The translations under genes and the position numbers were made by a program. This document shows positions 11,738-22,779 of a stretch of DNA of 64,000 nucleotides, one piece after another; positions within the stretch are counted from its first letter, which is position 1, and each line of letters begins with the position of its first letter. Origin of the DNA: Chamaea fasciata (Eukaryota > Chordata > Aves > Passeriformes > Sylviidae); the NCBI GenBank assembly GCA_029207755.1, contig JARCOQ010000105.1:124001-188000 (forward strand), given 5' to 3'. The notes beneath the pieces were generated by a model. The model was not told the DNA's origin. It made no database searches and saw nothing but the letters and a program-made list of their open reading frames with translations.

Positions 11738-12232
11738 TTTATTAGAGAAGCTCCTTTTGAGACATAGGTACAGAAAGGACCCCAACACCCCCAAAACCTA
11801 CCCACAACCCCCTGGCTTTCTAAACTTCTCAGAAGGGAATGTGAGAGCAGCTGGATCTAATCCAAGTCCAGCTTCCTTGGCCTCCTCACGGGCAAGGTGC
11901 TCCAGCCCCACCTCGGAGGCCCTTCACTAAACCTGCTCAGGCTTCCACACATCTTTCCCGTGTTGAGGAACCAAAATCAAGGCACAGTAGCCTGGATAAT
12001 CCACATCATTAATCTCTTGGTCACACAGCCCACAGTGTTCCTGGCCTTCCTTGGTGCCAGGGCACATGGCTGCCTCCTGCTCAGCTCCCTGTCCACCAAG
12101 ACCTTTCCCACAGGGATACTCCCAGCCAGGCAACTCCAGTGGGTGCCACTGCAGGGACCAACACCAGCATTTGTCCTTCTGGGATTTCAGGAGTGTGTGA
12201 ACTGAAAAGACACAGGTAACCAAGACAGCCAA
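11738..12232 (-). CDS. 3' end of an unidentified minus-strand gene
   Basis: On the minus strand an open frame runs from about 12232 to a stop near 11927 and ends in DVWKPEQV. It is followed by about 190 bp without features and then AATAAA (plus TTTATT at 11738-11743), the layout of a last exon with a 3' UTR. The frame is cysteine-containing (CWCW, CGLCDQE) with an INDVDYPGYC segment. I do not recognise it. It may be a terminal exon whose other exons lie upstream or are lost, a retrocopy, or chance. A second minus-strand AATAAA lies at 12259-12264. Confidence 0.3.
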
Positions 12233-12239
12233 AATCCAC

Positions 12240-14256
12240 AGCTGAAGTGTAAAGAGCAGATTTATTCTATCACCACACTAGCAAAATGGGGACACATAAG
12301 CTTATTCCATCTTAACAGGGGGAAAAAGCATGCATGCCAAGGCTGTTCCCCTGCCATAACATACCACAGGGCCTATCACAGGCACATTCCTTCACAATGA
12401 TGTGCTTTTGCAATCTCCAAGCTTCCTATCTCTCTTCCTTCTCATCAGGAGACATAGGCTTGTGAAAAACTCTTTTTAGGACTTTTTTTTCAACATCCTG
12501 TTATCTTCTGCAGAAATTCCATTTCTCAAAGCAGGCAGAAAACAACCCAAAGCAACCACAGTATTTGAAATTTCCCCCACCGAATATTAGCATGTTTCAG
12601 CTGCAAGGTGATCCTTGAGAGAAAATACTACTTTTTCTTATTTTTTTTTTCCTTGCCAAATCTTCTGCTTTTAACCTCTTCCTCCCTTCAGTGAGGTGCC
12701 TGCCAATACATGCTTTCTTCCTCCTTGTAGCCCTTCACTGAATGCAGAGACGTGAGAGATCTTTCCAGTAAAGACTCAGACAAAGAAGCCATTGCATCCC
12801 TCAACATCAATATTAGTGTCTGCCAGTATTAAATCCCCTTCCCTGTTCTGAAGCAGCCCTGCATAGCACAAAAAATGAACCAATATTCCTTGTCTGTTGC
12901 TGGCCTTGCTGTTACCTCCTGTCAGTGTCTTCATGGCTCCTGTTTGTAACCTGTGCTGTGACATCCTAGCCCTGATCGCTTCACATGTCCCCACAGCCCC
13001 TGTGCAGGCCCAGGGCAGGACAGGAGCATTGCAGGTGGGAACAGCTCCTCTGACGTGGTGCCCACAGCAGCCTTGGGGCTCTGTGCCCCATGGCCTCCCT
13101 GCTGGGCAGCCTCTGCCAGCTCCTGCACAGCCCGTGGCCCCTGTGGGCCTGCACAGACAGCCCTGCCCCAGGCTCTGCCGGGCTCTGGGCCAGCAGAGAG
13201 GCCGGGCAGGGCTGGCCATGGCCAGGAACAGGCCCTGAGCCCCACGGGAGGATGGAGCTGGGCCACAGCCAAACTGCCCCGCAAACCTGGGCTGAGCAGC
13301 CGGGGCTGGCAATGCCTGGGGACAGAGGCTGGCATTGGTGACAAATGTCCTGAGCCCCCTCCCTGCTCTGGTCATGCTATCAAGGGCACAGAGCAGCCTA
13401 CTCTCTCTGGAACTTTCAGATCTTTGATCCCTTCCACAAACCTTGGCTCTGCACCACAAACCCTTGGGCTGAGTCCCGCTCCTGCACGCTCACACAGGCT
13501 GAGATGGACACTGATGGTTTCTGGGTCAGGCTCTCCCAGCCCAGCCCAGCTCCCTGCAAGCTCTGCCAGCTGCCCTGAGCTCTCTGCAGCACCAGGGGTC
13601 TCTCCCCAGCACAGCCCAGCCACCTCTGGCCCCACAGCTCTGCTCAGGGCAGGCGCCTCTGGGCAGGGGCCCCACGGCCTCAGCCCCTCGCAAGGGCACA
13701 GCAGCAGCTGCAGCTCAGAGAGGGCTCAGCCCCAGGCATGGGGAAGGTGCTTGGCCAAGGGAAAAGGAGGCTCCCTGTGTGCCCTGCCATCCTCTCCAGA
13801 AGATCCTGAGAGGTCTGCAGCTTCTCCTGCCATCCCATCTCCTCAGGCAAGCACAACAGCCCCAGCCCTCATGGTCCTAAAGAGCTCCTCCTGTTCCAGG
13901 CACAGGGCCCATTCCAAGACTGGTGCAGCCAGAAAGTTGTTCCCATTTCCTGTTCATTCCTGCTCTGCTGAGGATGAATCCCAAGACCAAAAAAAAAAAA
14001 AAAAAAACAAAAAAACCCTGCAGGTTAATTTATTTCATTTAAATACAACGTGAGTCTCCCTATTTACACAAAGTCTCTGGGTCACACAAGCTTGGTGGAT
14101 GCTGAAGGAGGAGAAGATGAGTAATGACATTTCTTCTTAAAGACAACAACATCAGAAGTGGAGAAGAAAAAATATGTAAATAAGGAAAGACAGACTTGAT
14201 CTGTCATGACATGCACTGGGAGTCACTGACAGAGGACAACAGTAGGCTACGGCTGC
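12240..14256. other. No gene recognised; GC-rich DNA with A-run
   Basis: 12240-12780 is AT-rich with no readable coding. 12900-13950 is GC-rich and stop-poor on both strands, giving long frames (332 aa plus, 227 aa minus) of Pro/Ser/Ala-rich, low-complexity translation without domains. An A-rich run lies at 13990-14018. The stretch is 3' of the olfactory receptor remnant. Confidence 0.5.
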
Positions 14257-14556
14257 TCAAATGCATCCAGTCCTAAGTTTCTTCAGGGCATCCTTGATCC
14301 CCTGGTTTCTCAGGCTGTAGATGAGGGAGTTCAGTGCTGGAGGCACCACCGAGTACAGAATTGACACCACCAGATGTAACAATGGGGAGGAGGTGAAAAG
14401 GGGCTTCAGGTAAACAAACATGGAAGTACTGATAACAGGGAGACCAGACAGGTGAGGGAAGTACATGGCTTTGTGCTGTCCCTGCTCAGAGGGGATCCTC
14501 AGCATGGCCCTGAAGATCCGCACAGCGTAGAAAAAAAAGGAGTAAAAAACACCCAA
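14257..14556 (-). pseudogene. Olfactory receptor, OR14-like, 5'-truncated
   Basis: The minus strand encodes the last 95 or so residues of an olfactory receptor: the end of intracellular loop 3 (RIPSEQGQHKA), TM6, the third extracellular loop (LKPLFTSSP), TM7 with a PxLNxLIY motif, and the C-terminal SLRNQGIKDALKKL. RIPSEQG followed by a KDAL tail is typical of the OR14-type clade expanded in birds. TM1-5 are missing; the sequence beyond 14560 is unrelated. The conserved stretch after HKA is altered (no FSTC), suggesting a small deletion. It is a non-functional fragment. Confidence 0.88.
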
Positions 14557-15435
14557 ATCCTAAACAGACACTAAACACAAGAATCCCAACTTTGACCAGT
14601 TACTTTCAGAGACGCTCCAGTCTCCAGATTCTCAGACTTGAACCTTTGTTGCCATGGAGACTCAGAACCCTGCAAGGTTAAGGAAGGCCTGTTGAAGATG
14701 AAGGCTGGAAGAGAGTCATTGCAGGTACCAGGAGAGAGGGTCCTCCTGAGAACCTGACAAGTAGGACAGGTACCTTCTACAACAAGTAAGAAGCCCTGGA
14801 ACTAGGCGGCCAGACAACTGATGAGGTGGGTGAAGGTGCTTCTGGGACAGAGAAGCCTCCTAAAGCAAAACCACCTGCATCCCTCATCAAAATCCCCTCT
14901 GTTAAGAGGAAAAGAAGGGCAGTTTAATAGGAGACTTCCTTCTAAGGAGAACAGAGGAACCGATTTGAAGACGGGACCCAACTCAGAGTGAAGTCTGCAG
15001 TCTTCCAAGGGCTTGGGTAAGGGACATGACCGGAAAACTCTCCAGTCTAGTAAGGCCCTCTGATTACTATCTGCTATTGGTTTTTCAGGCTGGCAGTGAC
15101 AAAATAATAAAGAGAAGTCTGAGGGCAATCAAAAGAGATTTCAAAGCTTTGGGACAATTGGTGGCAGGATCAGGAGCACAGGTAGTGATTTCCTCGATCC
15201 TTCTGGTAACAAGGAATAATACTGACAGGAATAGCAAGATCCATCACGTCAATATGTGGGTCCAAGGTCGATGCAATTGGAAAAAAATAGGTTATTTGAC
15301 CATGGGATGATCTATTCAACACCTGGTCTACTGATACCTGATAGGATTCACCTTTAAGAGGGAAAGGGACAAAGCCAGGCTCACCAGTGATGAAGTGCCA
15401 AAACTTGAGAAAATGAGCACTAATAGCATCCCTCA
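14557..15435. other. No gene recognised
   Basis: Between the receptor fragment and the CR1 element. Open frames on either strand lack any recognisable motif. It may include the badly decayed 5' part of the CR1. Confidence 0.4.
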
Positions 15436-15439
15436 ATCC

Positions 15440-18355
15440 TGCTACAATGTACCACACCTGAAATGTTTCTACACCAATGCATGCAGCATGAGTAACTAAC
15501 AAGAGGAGCTGGAGGCTCTGGCCCACTGCCAGAGATTCGACATCACTGGCATAAGTGAAACCTGGTGGGATGAGACGACTGTGATAGGAGTGCCCTGTTG
15601 GATGGTTTAATGCTCTTTCAGAAGCGTAAGCAGGGCAGGAGAGATGCAGGGTGGCATTGGATGTAATGGAAGACCTGAAATGTCTGGACCCCACAGGTGA
15701 CAACAGCACAGCTGAGAGTGTCTGGGTGAGAATCAAGGGGCAAACAAATAATGCAGATGTCACCATGGGAGTCCACTATTGACCATCCAGTCAGGCCCAG
15801 GATAGTGAAGAGTTATTCTTTGAGGAACTAAGGGACACTTCCAAGGAAAGATGCTCTCCTGGATCTGCTGCTTGTCAACACAGAGGATCTTGTGAGCATA
15901 ATGGAGACTGGTGGCCATCTTAGCCACAGAGACCACAGAGCAATCAAGTTTAAAATCTCTGTTGACAGGAGCAAAAGTGCCAGCAAAACTTCAACTTTGG
16001 CCATGAGAGCATACCTATGGCTGTTCAGGGAACAAATGAGTACCCTAGGAAAATGTTTCTGCAGGTGCTGGGGTCCATCACTGCATCATCTTTTAAGGGC
16101 ACAGGAGCAGCAATTTCTAAATGCTGTAAATCAAGTAGGCAAGGTAGAAGGCTGGCATGGCTGAACAGGGACTTCCCCTTGGATATAAGGAAAAAAGGAA
16201 GCTGTGTGCCCAGTCGAATAAAGGTCAGGTAACACAGGAAGAATACAGAGATGCTGCTCAACACTGTAGGGAGAAAATTTGTGTGGCCAAAGCTCAATTG
16301 GAATTGAAGCTGCTAGAATTGTGGGGAACAAAAGAAGTTCTTTCAAATATATAATGGCAAAACAAAGGGTAGAAATAACATTGTCTCATTGCAGGATGAG
16401 GATGGTCACCTCACAAACAGCAACATGCACAAGGCAGATGTGTTTAATACACTCTTTGCCACTGTCTTCAACACAGATGACAGACCAAGGGAATTTCAGT
16501 GCAGATCAAGAATGATCACCTCCCAGCTGACTGTGAACTTGTGTGGGATTTCCTGATCCAGTTGGATCCCTACAAATCTATGGAGTCAGCTGGGGTTCAT
16601 ACAAGAATACTCAAAGAGCTGCTGATGTCATTGCAAAACCTCTCTTAATGATTTTTGAGTACTCCTGGGAAACCAGAGAGGTCCCAACAGACTGGAAGCT
16701 GGCAAACGTTGTCCCGGTTTTCAAGAAGGGCAAGAAGGAGGACTCTGGAAACTACAGCCCTGTCAGTGTCACTTCAGTGTCCAACGATATAACAGAAAAG
16801 ATTACTGTGGGAGGCAATATGTAGCACCGCGTGGCTACAGTGATCAGAGTGTCCAGGGAGGTACAGCCGCCGGCAGGGAAACAGACGAAACAAGTCTCTG
16901 TTTTGTTAAGCATGACAGTCCATTTTATTTCCCCTCCCCCTGCCCCAAGCTGGAGAGGGAAGAGAAGGCAAAGACACCACAGGGGCAGGGTGGTGGGGTT
17001 TTATCGGGTATTGCAGAGGAGTCTAGGGTTTGGGTCATGGGAGGAGATAACCTAAGGAGAGCAAGATCAGATTTCAGCCTCCTCAAAACAGGACGATTCC
17101 ACAGTAATGAAAAATATCTGGAGGACACTGCAGTTATTGGTCACAGCCAGCACAGCTTCATGAGGGGAAAAGTCCTGCTTGTTGAACCTGATTTCCTTCT
17201 AAGACAGGGTAACCCATGTGGTTGATCCAGGAAAGCCAGGAGATGGAATGTTTTCTGGACTTCAGCAAAGGTTTTGATACTGTCTCTCCCAGGACCCTTG
17301 TGGACAAACTGTCCAGCCCACAGCTGAATAACTGTGTTACAGGTTGGGCACAAAGGGTGACAGAGACAGGTGAAATCAGGCTGGCACCAGTCACTAGTGG
17401 GGTTCCACAGGGACCCATCATCAGCCCAGTTCTCTTCAACATCTTCATAAATGGCTTGAAGGAGGACTTGAATATTAAGAAAGTTTGCCAATGACACTAA
17501 ATTGGGAGGAGCTATCGACTCCTGCAAAGGCAGAAGTTTTGCTAAAAGCCTCCGCAAATCAGAGATGTGGACAATCACCAACAGTGTGAAGTTTAACAAG
17601 GACAAGTGCAGGATTCTGCACCTGAGACAGGGTGCCCCTGGTTGTGTGGACTGAGGAATGATGGGGAACGAGATGCTGGAGAGCAGCTGTGGGGCGAGAC
17701 TTGGAGATCTTGGTCAATGTCAAGTTGGATCTAAATCATCAGTGCTCTGGCAGCCAGGAGGGCCATCCATGTTCTACAGTCATCAGGCTCAGCATCGCTG
17801 GCCTGGCCACAGAGGGGATTGTCCTCTGCTTTGCTCTGGGGCAGCCTTCACCTCAAGTCCTGGGGGCAGTTTTGGGCACCAAAACATAAAAAAGACATTT
17901 AGCCATTGGAGAGCATCCAAAAGGAGGCCACAAGGATGAGAAGGGTCTGGAGGGTCTGCTTTATGAGAAGCAGCAGAGGTCACTTTATCTGTTCAGCTGG
18001 ATAAGAGGAGACTGAGGGGAGACCTCACTGAGCTCTTCAGCATTCTCCCAAGGGGCAGTATAGGAGCAGGTACCGACCTCTTCACTCTTGTGACCAGTGG
18101 CAGGACTCAAGGAAACAGCTGGAGCTGAGTCAGGGAGGTTTAGGTGAGATATCAGGAAAAGGTTGGTCCAAAGGTTGGTCAGGCACTGGAACAGGTTGCC
18201 CAGGGAAATAGTCACAGCTCCAAACCTGTCTGAGCTCAAGGAGCATTTGGACAATGCTTTCAGCCATGGTGGGATTGTTGGAGTGTCCTGTGCAAGGCCT
18301 AGAGTTGGACTTGATCCTGATGGGTCCCTTCCAACTCAGCATGTTCTGGAGTGAA
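15440..18355 (+). mobile_element. CR1 LINE (ORF2 endonuclease-RT), decayed
   Basis: A plus-strand CR1 retrotransposon. The endonuclease begins near 15440 (KCLYTNA, ISETWWD) and continues to about 16020 (HRDHRAIKF). Reverse-transcriptase blocks follow: DWKLANVVPVFKKGKKED at 16690-16740, IGHSQHSF at 17135-17160, LDFSKGFDTVS at 17255-17285 and TSGVPQGP at 17390-17415. The catalytic FADD block is damaged (about 17480). The 3' end near 18290-18355 carries the typical 'gtcccttccaactcag' type terminus. Frameshifts and stops are frequent, so it is inactive. A solo LTR interrupts it at 16820-17103. Confidence 0.88.
16820..17103 (-). mobile_element. Solo LTR nested in the CR1 reverse transcriptase
   Basis: Read on the minus strand, this 284-bp block starts TGTGGAATCG, has AATAAA (plus TTTATT at 16924-16929) and ends GTGCTACA. 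CR1 coding sequence resumes on both sides with no internal loss that I can see. The flanks gcaata (16814-16819) and gtaatg (17104-17109) share 4 of 6 positions, consistent with a decayed target duplication. Confidence 0.75.
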
Positions 18356-19978
18356 AGCTGAGTGGTGGATGCTGAAGTAATTTCATAGAAGCCTCTATGA
18401 ACTCTCTGTTGTGCCTCAAGACTTGTGCTCAACACCCTGTCTCACCCACTGGAGAAGGACAGCTGTGCCCACAGGAACAAAACCCATCAAAAGTCTGGTT
18501 TACACAAGAGGCTGTACCAGGTGAACTGGAAAAGGGAGCAGATCAGGCCCCCTCACTCTTTTTTCTCTCTGTTTTCCTTGACTTTCTTTATTCTCCCTCT
18601 CTCTGATTTTTCTCTGCCCAGCTCTGGCCCATCCACACAGCAGCACCAACACATGACTGAAGCACTGGAAATATTCTTTGTTTCTTTCCCTGGCTGTGCC
18701 TGGTAAAGCACACCTCTGCTGTTCTATCTCATTCTCCACTCAAACTATGTGGTGGGGCTGGAGACATTGTGGAGCTGTGCTGCACCTTGTAGGCCAGTGT
18801 CTTGGAGGAGTTTGTGGTTGCAGCAGAGAACTCATGGAAGTGTTGGGTACAACAAAATGTAAGAGTTCCTCAGATGTGTCCAAGTCTTTGTGCAGCTTGA
18901 TGGGAATTTATAACAAACCACTCCCCTACTGGTGGGTTATGACAGGGGTCCTGGGGCTTCCTGCTTTCCATACTCCCCCCCGCCGCTTGTCCAGGCTGCT
19001 AGGGGTCCCCCCTTCTATAGGCCTGCTGTTTCAGAATCCCAGGGCTCCCTGCTCTCTGGGCAGCTGGGGATCCCAGGGGTTCCCCCTCTCTGACCTGTTA
19101 GTAGTTCTGAGGGTCTCCTTTGTGAGAGACTGATATGTTCTGGGTTAACGGCTCAAACAACTGGCCATTTGTAAAAGCAGGGAGACTTTGCTGACTATGT
19201 GCAAGAGAACCACCCAAGTGCAGAGGGTGTGAGCCCCAAAGGATGATCATGACAAATCAACTTTTGCTTAGCAAAAAACTGGGCTTTGAGCCAATTAAGG
19301 GAAGAGGCCTTTAAGCAGCTGATCCAGCAAGGTGGGACAGCACTTTTAATCAGGGCAATTTCATCCTCTACACAACTGGATCAGTTGTAAAAACTACCCC
19401 CTCCCTGAGGGACATACTGGGACATTCAGACAGAGGGCTGAAGGTTTTCATCCCTTCTGATGGGGCATAATTAGCCCAACTACTGTGACTGAGAGACAGA
19501 TGTCATGTCTTAGCAGACGTCATAAACCATCAAAGATCCTTGAAGTGCCCCAGACTAATTTCTGGGGTCTTCCACCAGAGGACTGCATATGATCCACAGT
19601 GTTGCAATAAATCCACAGTGTTGTAACAGACAGCGCAAACTCCCCCTTCCAGGGGAAGCACATGGACTTTCCTACCTAAACCCAAGTGTATATTAACACT
19701 TGGGTGTTTCATAGCCTTCATCCACCCTCAACAAACCAAGACTGTGACCACCACTTCGACCAACTGACATCAAAATTGCAACAATCAAGTCCCATGTCTG
19801 GATCCACAGATGATTATACCTTTCCACTCTTATCCTTTCTTTCTCTTTCTTTCTTTTCCTTCTTATGTATTATTTTTATGTTTTTATATTGTTGCATTTC
19901 TATAGATAAAAATAACCAAAATGGTTGCCTACCTCCTTTCCATTGCATCCAAATTGGAGGGTTCTAAAAAACCTGCAT
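18356..19978. other. No gene; possible LTR at about 19131-19975
   Basis: 18356-19130 shows nothing recognisable. From 19131 ('tgatatgttctgggttaac') to about 19975 the sequence has an LTR-like look: a TG start, several A/T-rich polyadenylation-like sites ('caataaatcc' near 19607) and a CT-rich tail. I could not find a matching end or target duplication. Confidence 0.35.
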
Positions 19979-19982
19979 AAAC

Positions 19983-20011
19983 ATAGGTAGATAGATAGTT
20001 AGGTAGGTGGG

Positions 20012-20055
<44 letters not shown>

Positions 20056-20102
20056 CAGACAAGATAGACAGACAAGACAGACAGACAAGATAGACAGATA
20101 AA
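19983..20102. repeat. GATA/GACA microsatellite
   Basis: About 120 bp of tetranucleotide repeat: 'tagatagatag' units with variant 'taggtaggtggg' at the start and 'acagacaagatag' at the end. The core at 20012-20055 is almost pure GATA. Confidence 0.95.
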
Positions 20103-20109
20103 CACCAGT

Positions 20110-21250
20110 ATAATTTTCAGAGGCTGGTCTCTCCAGGCTCCCCACTCTCTAAGACCCTGGGGGTCCCCTGTCTTCAGAGTTCCCTTTTCAGCATCACGGG
20201 ATCCAACGGCTCCCCACCTCTCCAGGCTCTTTCCTTCTCCAGGGTCCCCTCTCTCTGGGCTACAAGGCGATCTCCCTGTCCAGTCTCCTGGGGGTTTCCC
20301 CTCTCTATGCTTCCCCCTTTCAGGCTCTTCCCTCCCCTCCAGGCTTTCAGGGGTCCCCCCTCTCCAGGTTCCCTACTTCAGGGTCACAGGGGGTCCCAAG
20401 ACTCTCCCCTTTTCAGGATCCCTCCTCTCCGTGCCCCCTCCTCTCCATTCTTCCTCCGCCTCCAGGCGCTACGGGTCCTCACGTTTCCGTATGGTCCCTC
20501 TCCACTGTCCCCATTCTGGGGGACCCAGAACTGCCACACCCCATCCGGCTCTCCCGGAAAGGTTCCCAAAACCGGAGTCATACCTCCCCCACCACCCCAC
20601 CCCGCCATCGGCGGCGGCGACCGCCGTGCCGTTCTGAGCTGGCAGTGGAGGCGGCGGTGCCGGACGCGGGAAGGCGCAGCGCCACCAAGCGGGTGATTCC
20701 CCGCCCACCGCCGCCCTTCTGCCGGCAGGCGCTACTGGGGCCATCCTCCCAAAGAAACACCTCCTGGGGTCCCCGCAGTATACCCTCAGGAGGCATTTGC
20801 GGTTCAGCTTTGGAATCCTCCAAGGACGAAACATTCCTCTAAGCCCCCCAAAAGAAAACAAAACAGAGACACACCCCAAGATATTTGGGGTGAACTTGAA
20901 ATATCTCCCCACACACACACACAACAAAATCCCAGGGACACCGCTCTTCCCCCCGCCCCCAAGATATTTGGAGCGAGCTCCCCATCCCTGGTCACCTGCG
21001 GGATGTCGGGGTGAAGGCGATGCTACCGACGGGAGGGGCCAGTGGGGCTGAGGATATCCCGAGCCCAGTAAGCTTCTTCGTTTTCCACTTCCTGCTCCTC
21101 GTCCTACCCCCCGCTTCTCCTCCTCCTCCTCCTTGTTCTCCGTAATTCCACCTCCTTCTCCTCTTACCTCCATCCCTTCTCTCACTCCTTCTTCATTCTT
21201 CCTCCTCCATTCCTTTTCCTTTGCCCACAACTAGCACCCACCCTTCCCCC
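20110..21250 (-). promoter_or_regulatory. CpG-rich zinc-finger-type first exon and promoter, orphan copy
   Basis: The minus strand shares landmarks with the 5' ends of the zinc-finger units at 38.7, 47.5 and 52.3 kb. A first exon ends in 'cccgcag' with a GTGACC donor near 20997, followed by a 'gggatggggagctcgctccaaatatcttgggg' style block. The region is CpG-rich, flanked by oligopyrimidine tracts. No zinc-finger exon follows downstream on the minus strand (the sequence runs into the GATA repeat), and the nearest relic (21660) lies on the wrong side. It is therefore an orphan, inverted copy, possibly still a promoter. Confidence 0.55.
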
Positions 21251-21662
21251 CAAAACCCCTTCTATACTTGCAGGAGGAACAGGGACGGAGCTGGGGCAGG
21301 TCAGGATGGGCAGCACTGGGCTCTTGGCTGCTCCCAATCGCTGCAGTGCAACACGGGAAAGGGAAAAGTAGAGGAAATGAGAAAATTGGTGAATGGAGAT
21401 AAAATTTTGGAGGTTGTGGCCTCCCTAGTCAGGGACTTCCACTCCTTTGGACTTATCTCAGGAGCTTGGAGATCTCGGAAGGGGGAATGCAGAGATCGAT
21501 GGGGGATCCCAAGGGATTTTGGAGGTAGGATGAGGGGCTGTGTGAGCCCCTTCCTGGGGCTCAGCAGAGTCTAGCTGGAAACCCCCAGGTGCTCCTGGAG
21601 CCCTGGGCTTAAGACTTACCACCACCTTCTACTTCAGATGGTAGTTATGGCAGGACCTTGAC

Positions 21663-21865
21663 TCATTGTGTCTCTTCCTGCAGCCAGAGAGCTTGTAGGG
21701 ACCTCCTCCAGATGAGTCCTAGAGATGTTCCAGGAGCTTTGGGCTCACAGTGAAGCCCTTCCCATAGTTTTGGCATCCAGAGGGTCTCCCCAGCATGGAT
21801 CAACTGGTGCTTGATGAGGTTGGAGCTTCTTCCAGAGCTTTTCCTGCAGTCCTGAACCATGTAGG
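21663..21865 (-). pseudogene. C2H2 zinc-finger relic
   Basis: The minus strand retains one damaged finger (DCRKSSGRSSNLIKHQLIH, followed by AGETL for the TGEKP linker). After a frame change it has a second, very decayed one with GKGFTVS and a final LEEVPT stretch. The first zinc-binding Cys of the finger is lost. It ends against an LTR at about 21866. Confidence 0.65.
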
Positions 21866-22779
21866 ATCTGGTGGTGAGTCGATCCTGGCTGGATGCTGGC
21901 TGCCACCAAAACCACTCTGTCCTTGCTCTCTGCATCTGAACACAGGAAAAAAAAATGTAAGGAAAGGCCCAGAAGTTGAGATACGGACCAGAAAAGATCC
22001 CTCACTGACCAAAGTCATGGTCAAAACAGACTCAGCCTGGAACTAGGAACTGAATTTATTACCAACCAAATGAGCAAGATAATGAGAAACAAAATAAATC
22101 CTAAAAAACCCTTCTCCCTATTCCACCCTCCTTCCTGGGCTGTCCATCCTCCCTCCAGCAGTGCACAGAGATGGGAATGGTAGCCATGTTCAGTTCATCA
22201 CACCTTGTTCCTGCTGCTGTTTAGGGAAAGGAGTCAGAGTCCTTCCCCTGTCCCAGCATGGGTCCCCCATAGGGCCTCAAGTCCTTCCAGCAAAGCTGCC
22301 CCAGCATGGCTTCCTCTCTGCAGATTTGCAGGTCCTTGCAGGGTGGCTGCTCCAGCACGGTCTTGCCAAGTCATCATACCCTTTTTAAGCATCCACCTGC
22401 TCCAGTATGGACTTCCCATGGGTTCACAGTCCTCTTTTGGGCATCCAGTCTCAAGGTAATCTCTGTTCCAGCACCTGGAGCACGTCTTGACCCTACTCCT
22501 CCACTGACCTTGGTGTCTGCAGAGCTGTTCCTCTCACCTACTCTCATTCTGCTCTTCTCTGCACTCAATTCCATCTGTACAAGAAGGTTTTTTCTGTCTT
22601 AAATATATTATCACCACCATCTCTGATGGGCTCAGCCTTGGCCAGCATCAGGTCCATCCTGGAGCTGGCTGGCATTGGCTCTACTGGATGTGGGAGAAGA
22701 TTCTGGCAGCTTCTCACATTAGCCACCCCTGTAGCCCCCTGCCCCTGCTACCAAAAGCTGGCCATGAAAACCCAATACA
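21866..22779 (-). mobile_element. LTR of repeat family B, antisense
   Basis: In sense orientation (minus) it starts TGTATTGGGTTTTCATGG at 22779 and passes a GC-rich body of repeated 'ctccagcatggg' units (22200-22500 on plus). An AATAAA lies near its end (plus 'tttatta' about 22050), and a 'ggatgccagccaggatc'-type terminus about 21866-21890. Relatives in this window: 27694-38705 (sense, interrupted), 50155-50700 (antisense) and 54128-54330 (sense, start only). Confidence 0.7.

Noticed and set aside
13055..14053. 332-aa plus-strand open frame
   Set aside because: Pro/Ser/Ala-rich translation of GC-rich DNA with an equally long minus frame opposite, ending in a poly-A-encoded Lys run; no domain or splice pattern.
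15170..15766. 198-aa minus-strand frame
   Set aside because: Partly antisense to the CR1 endonuclease; no independent support.
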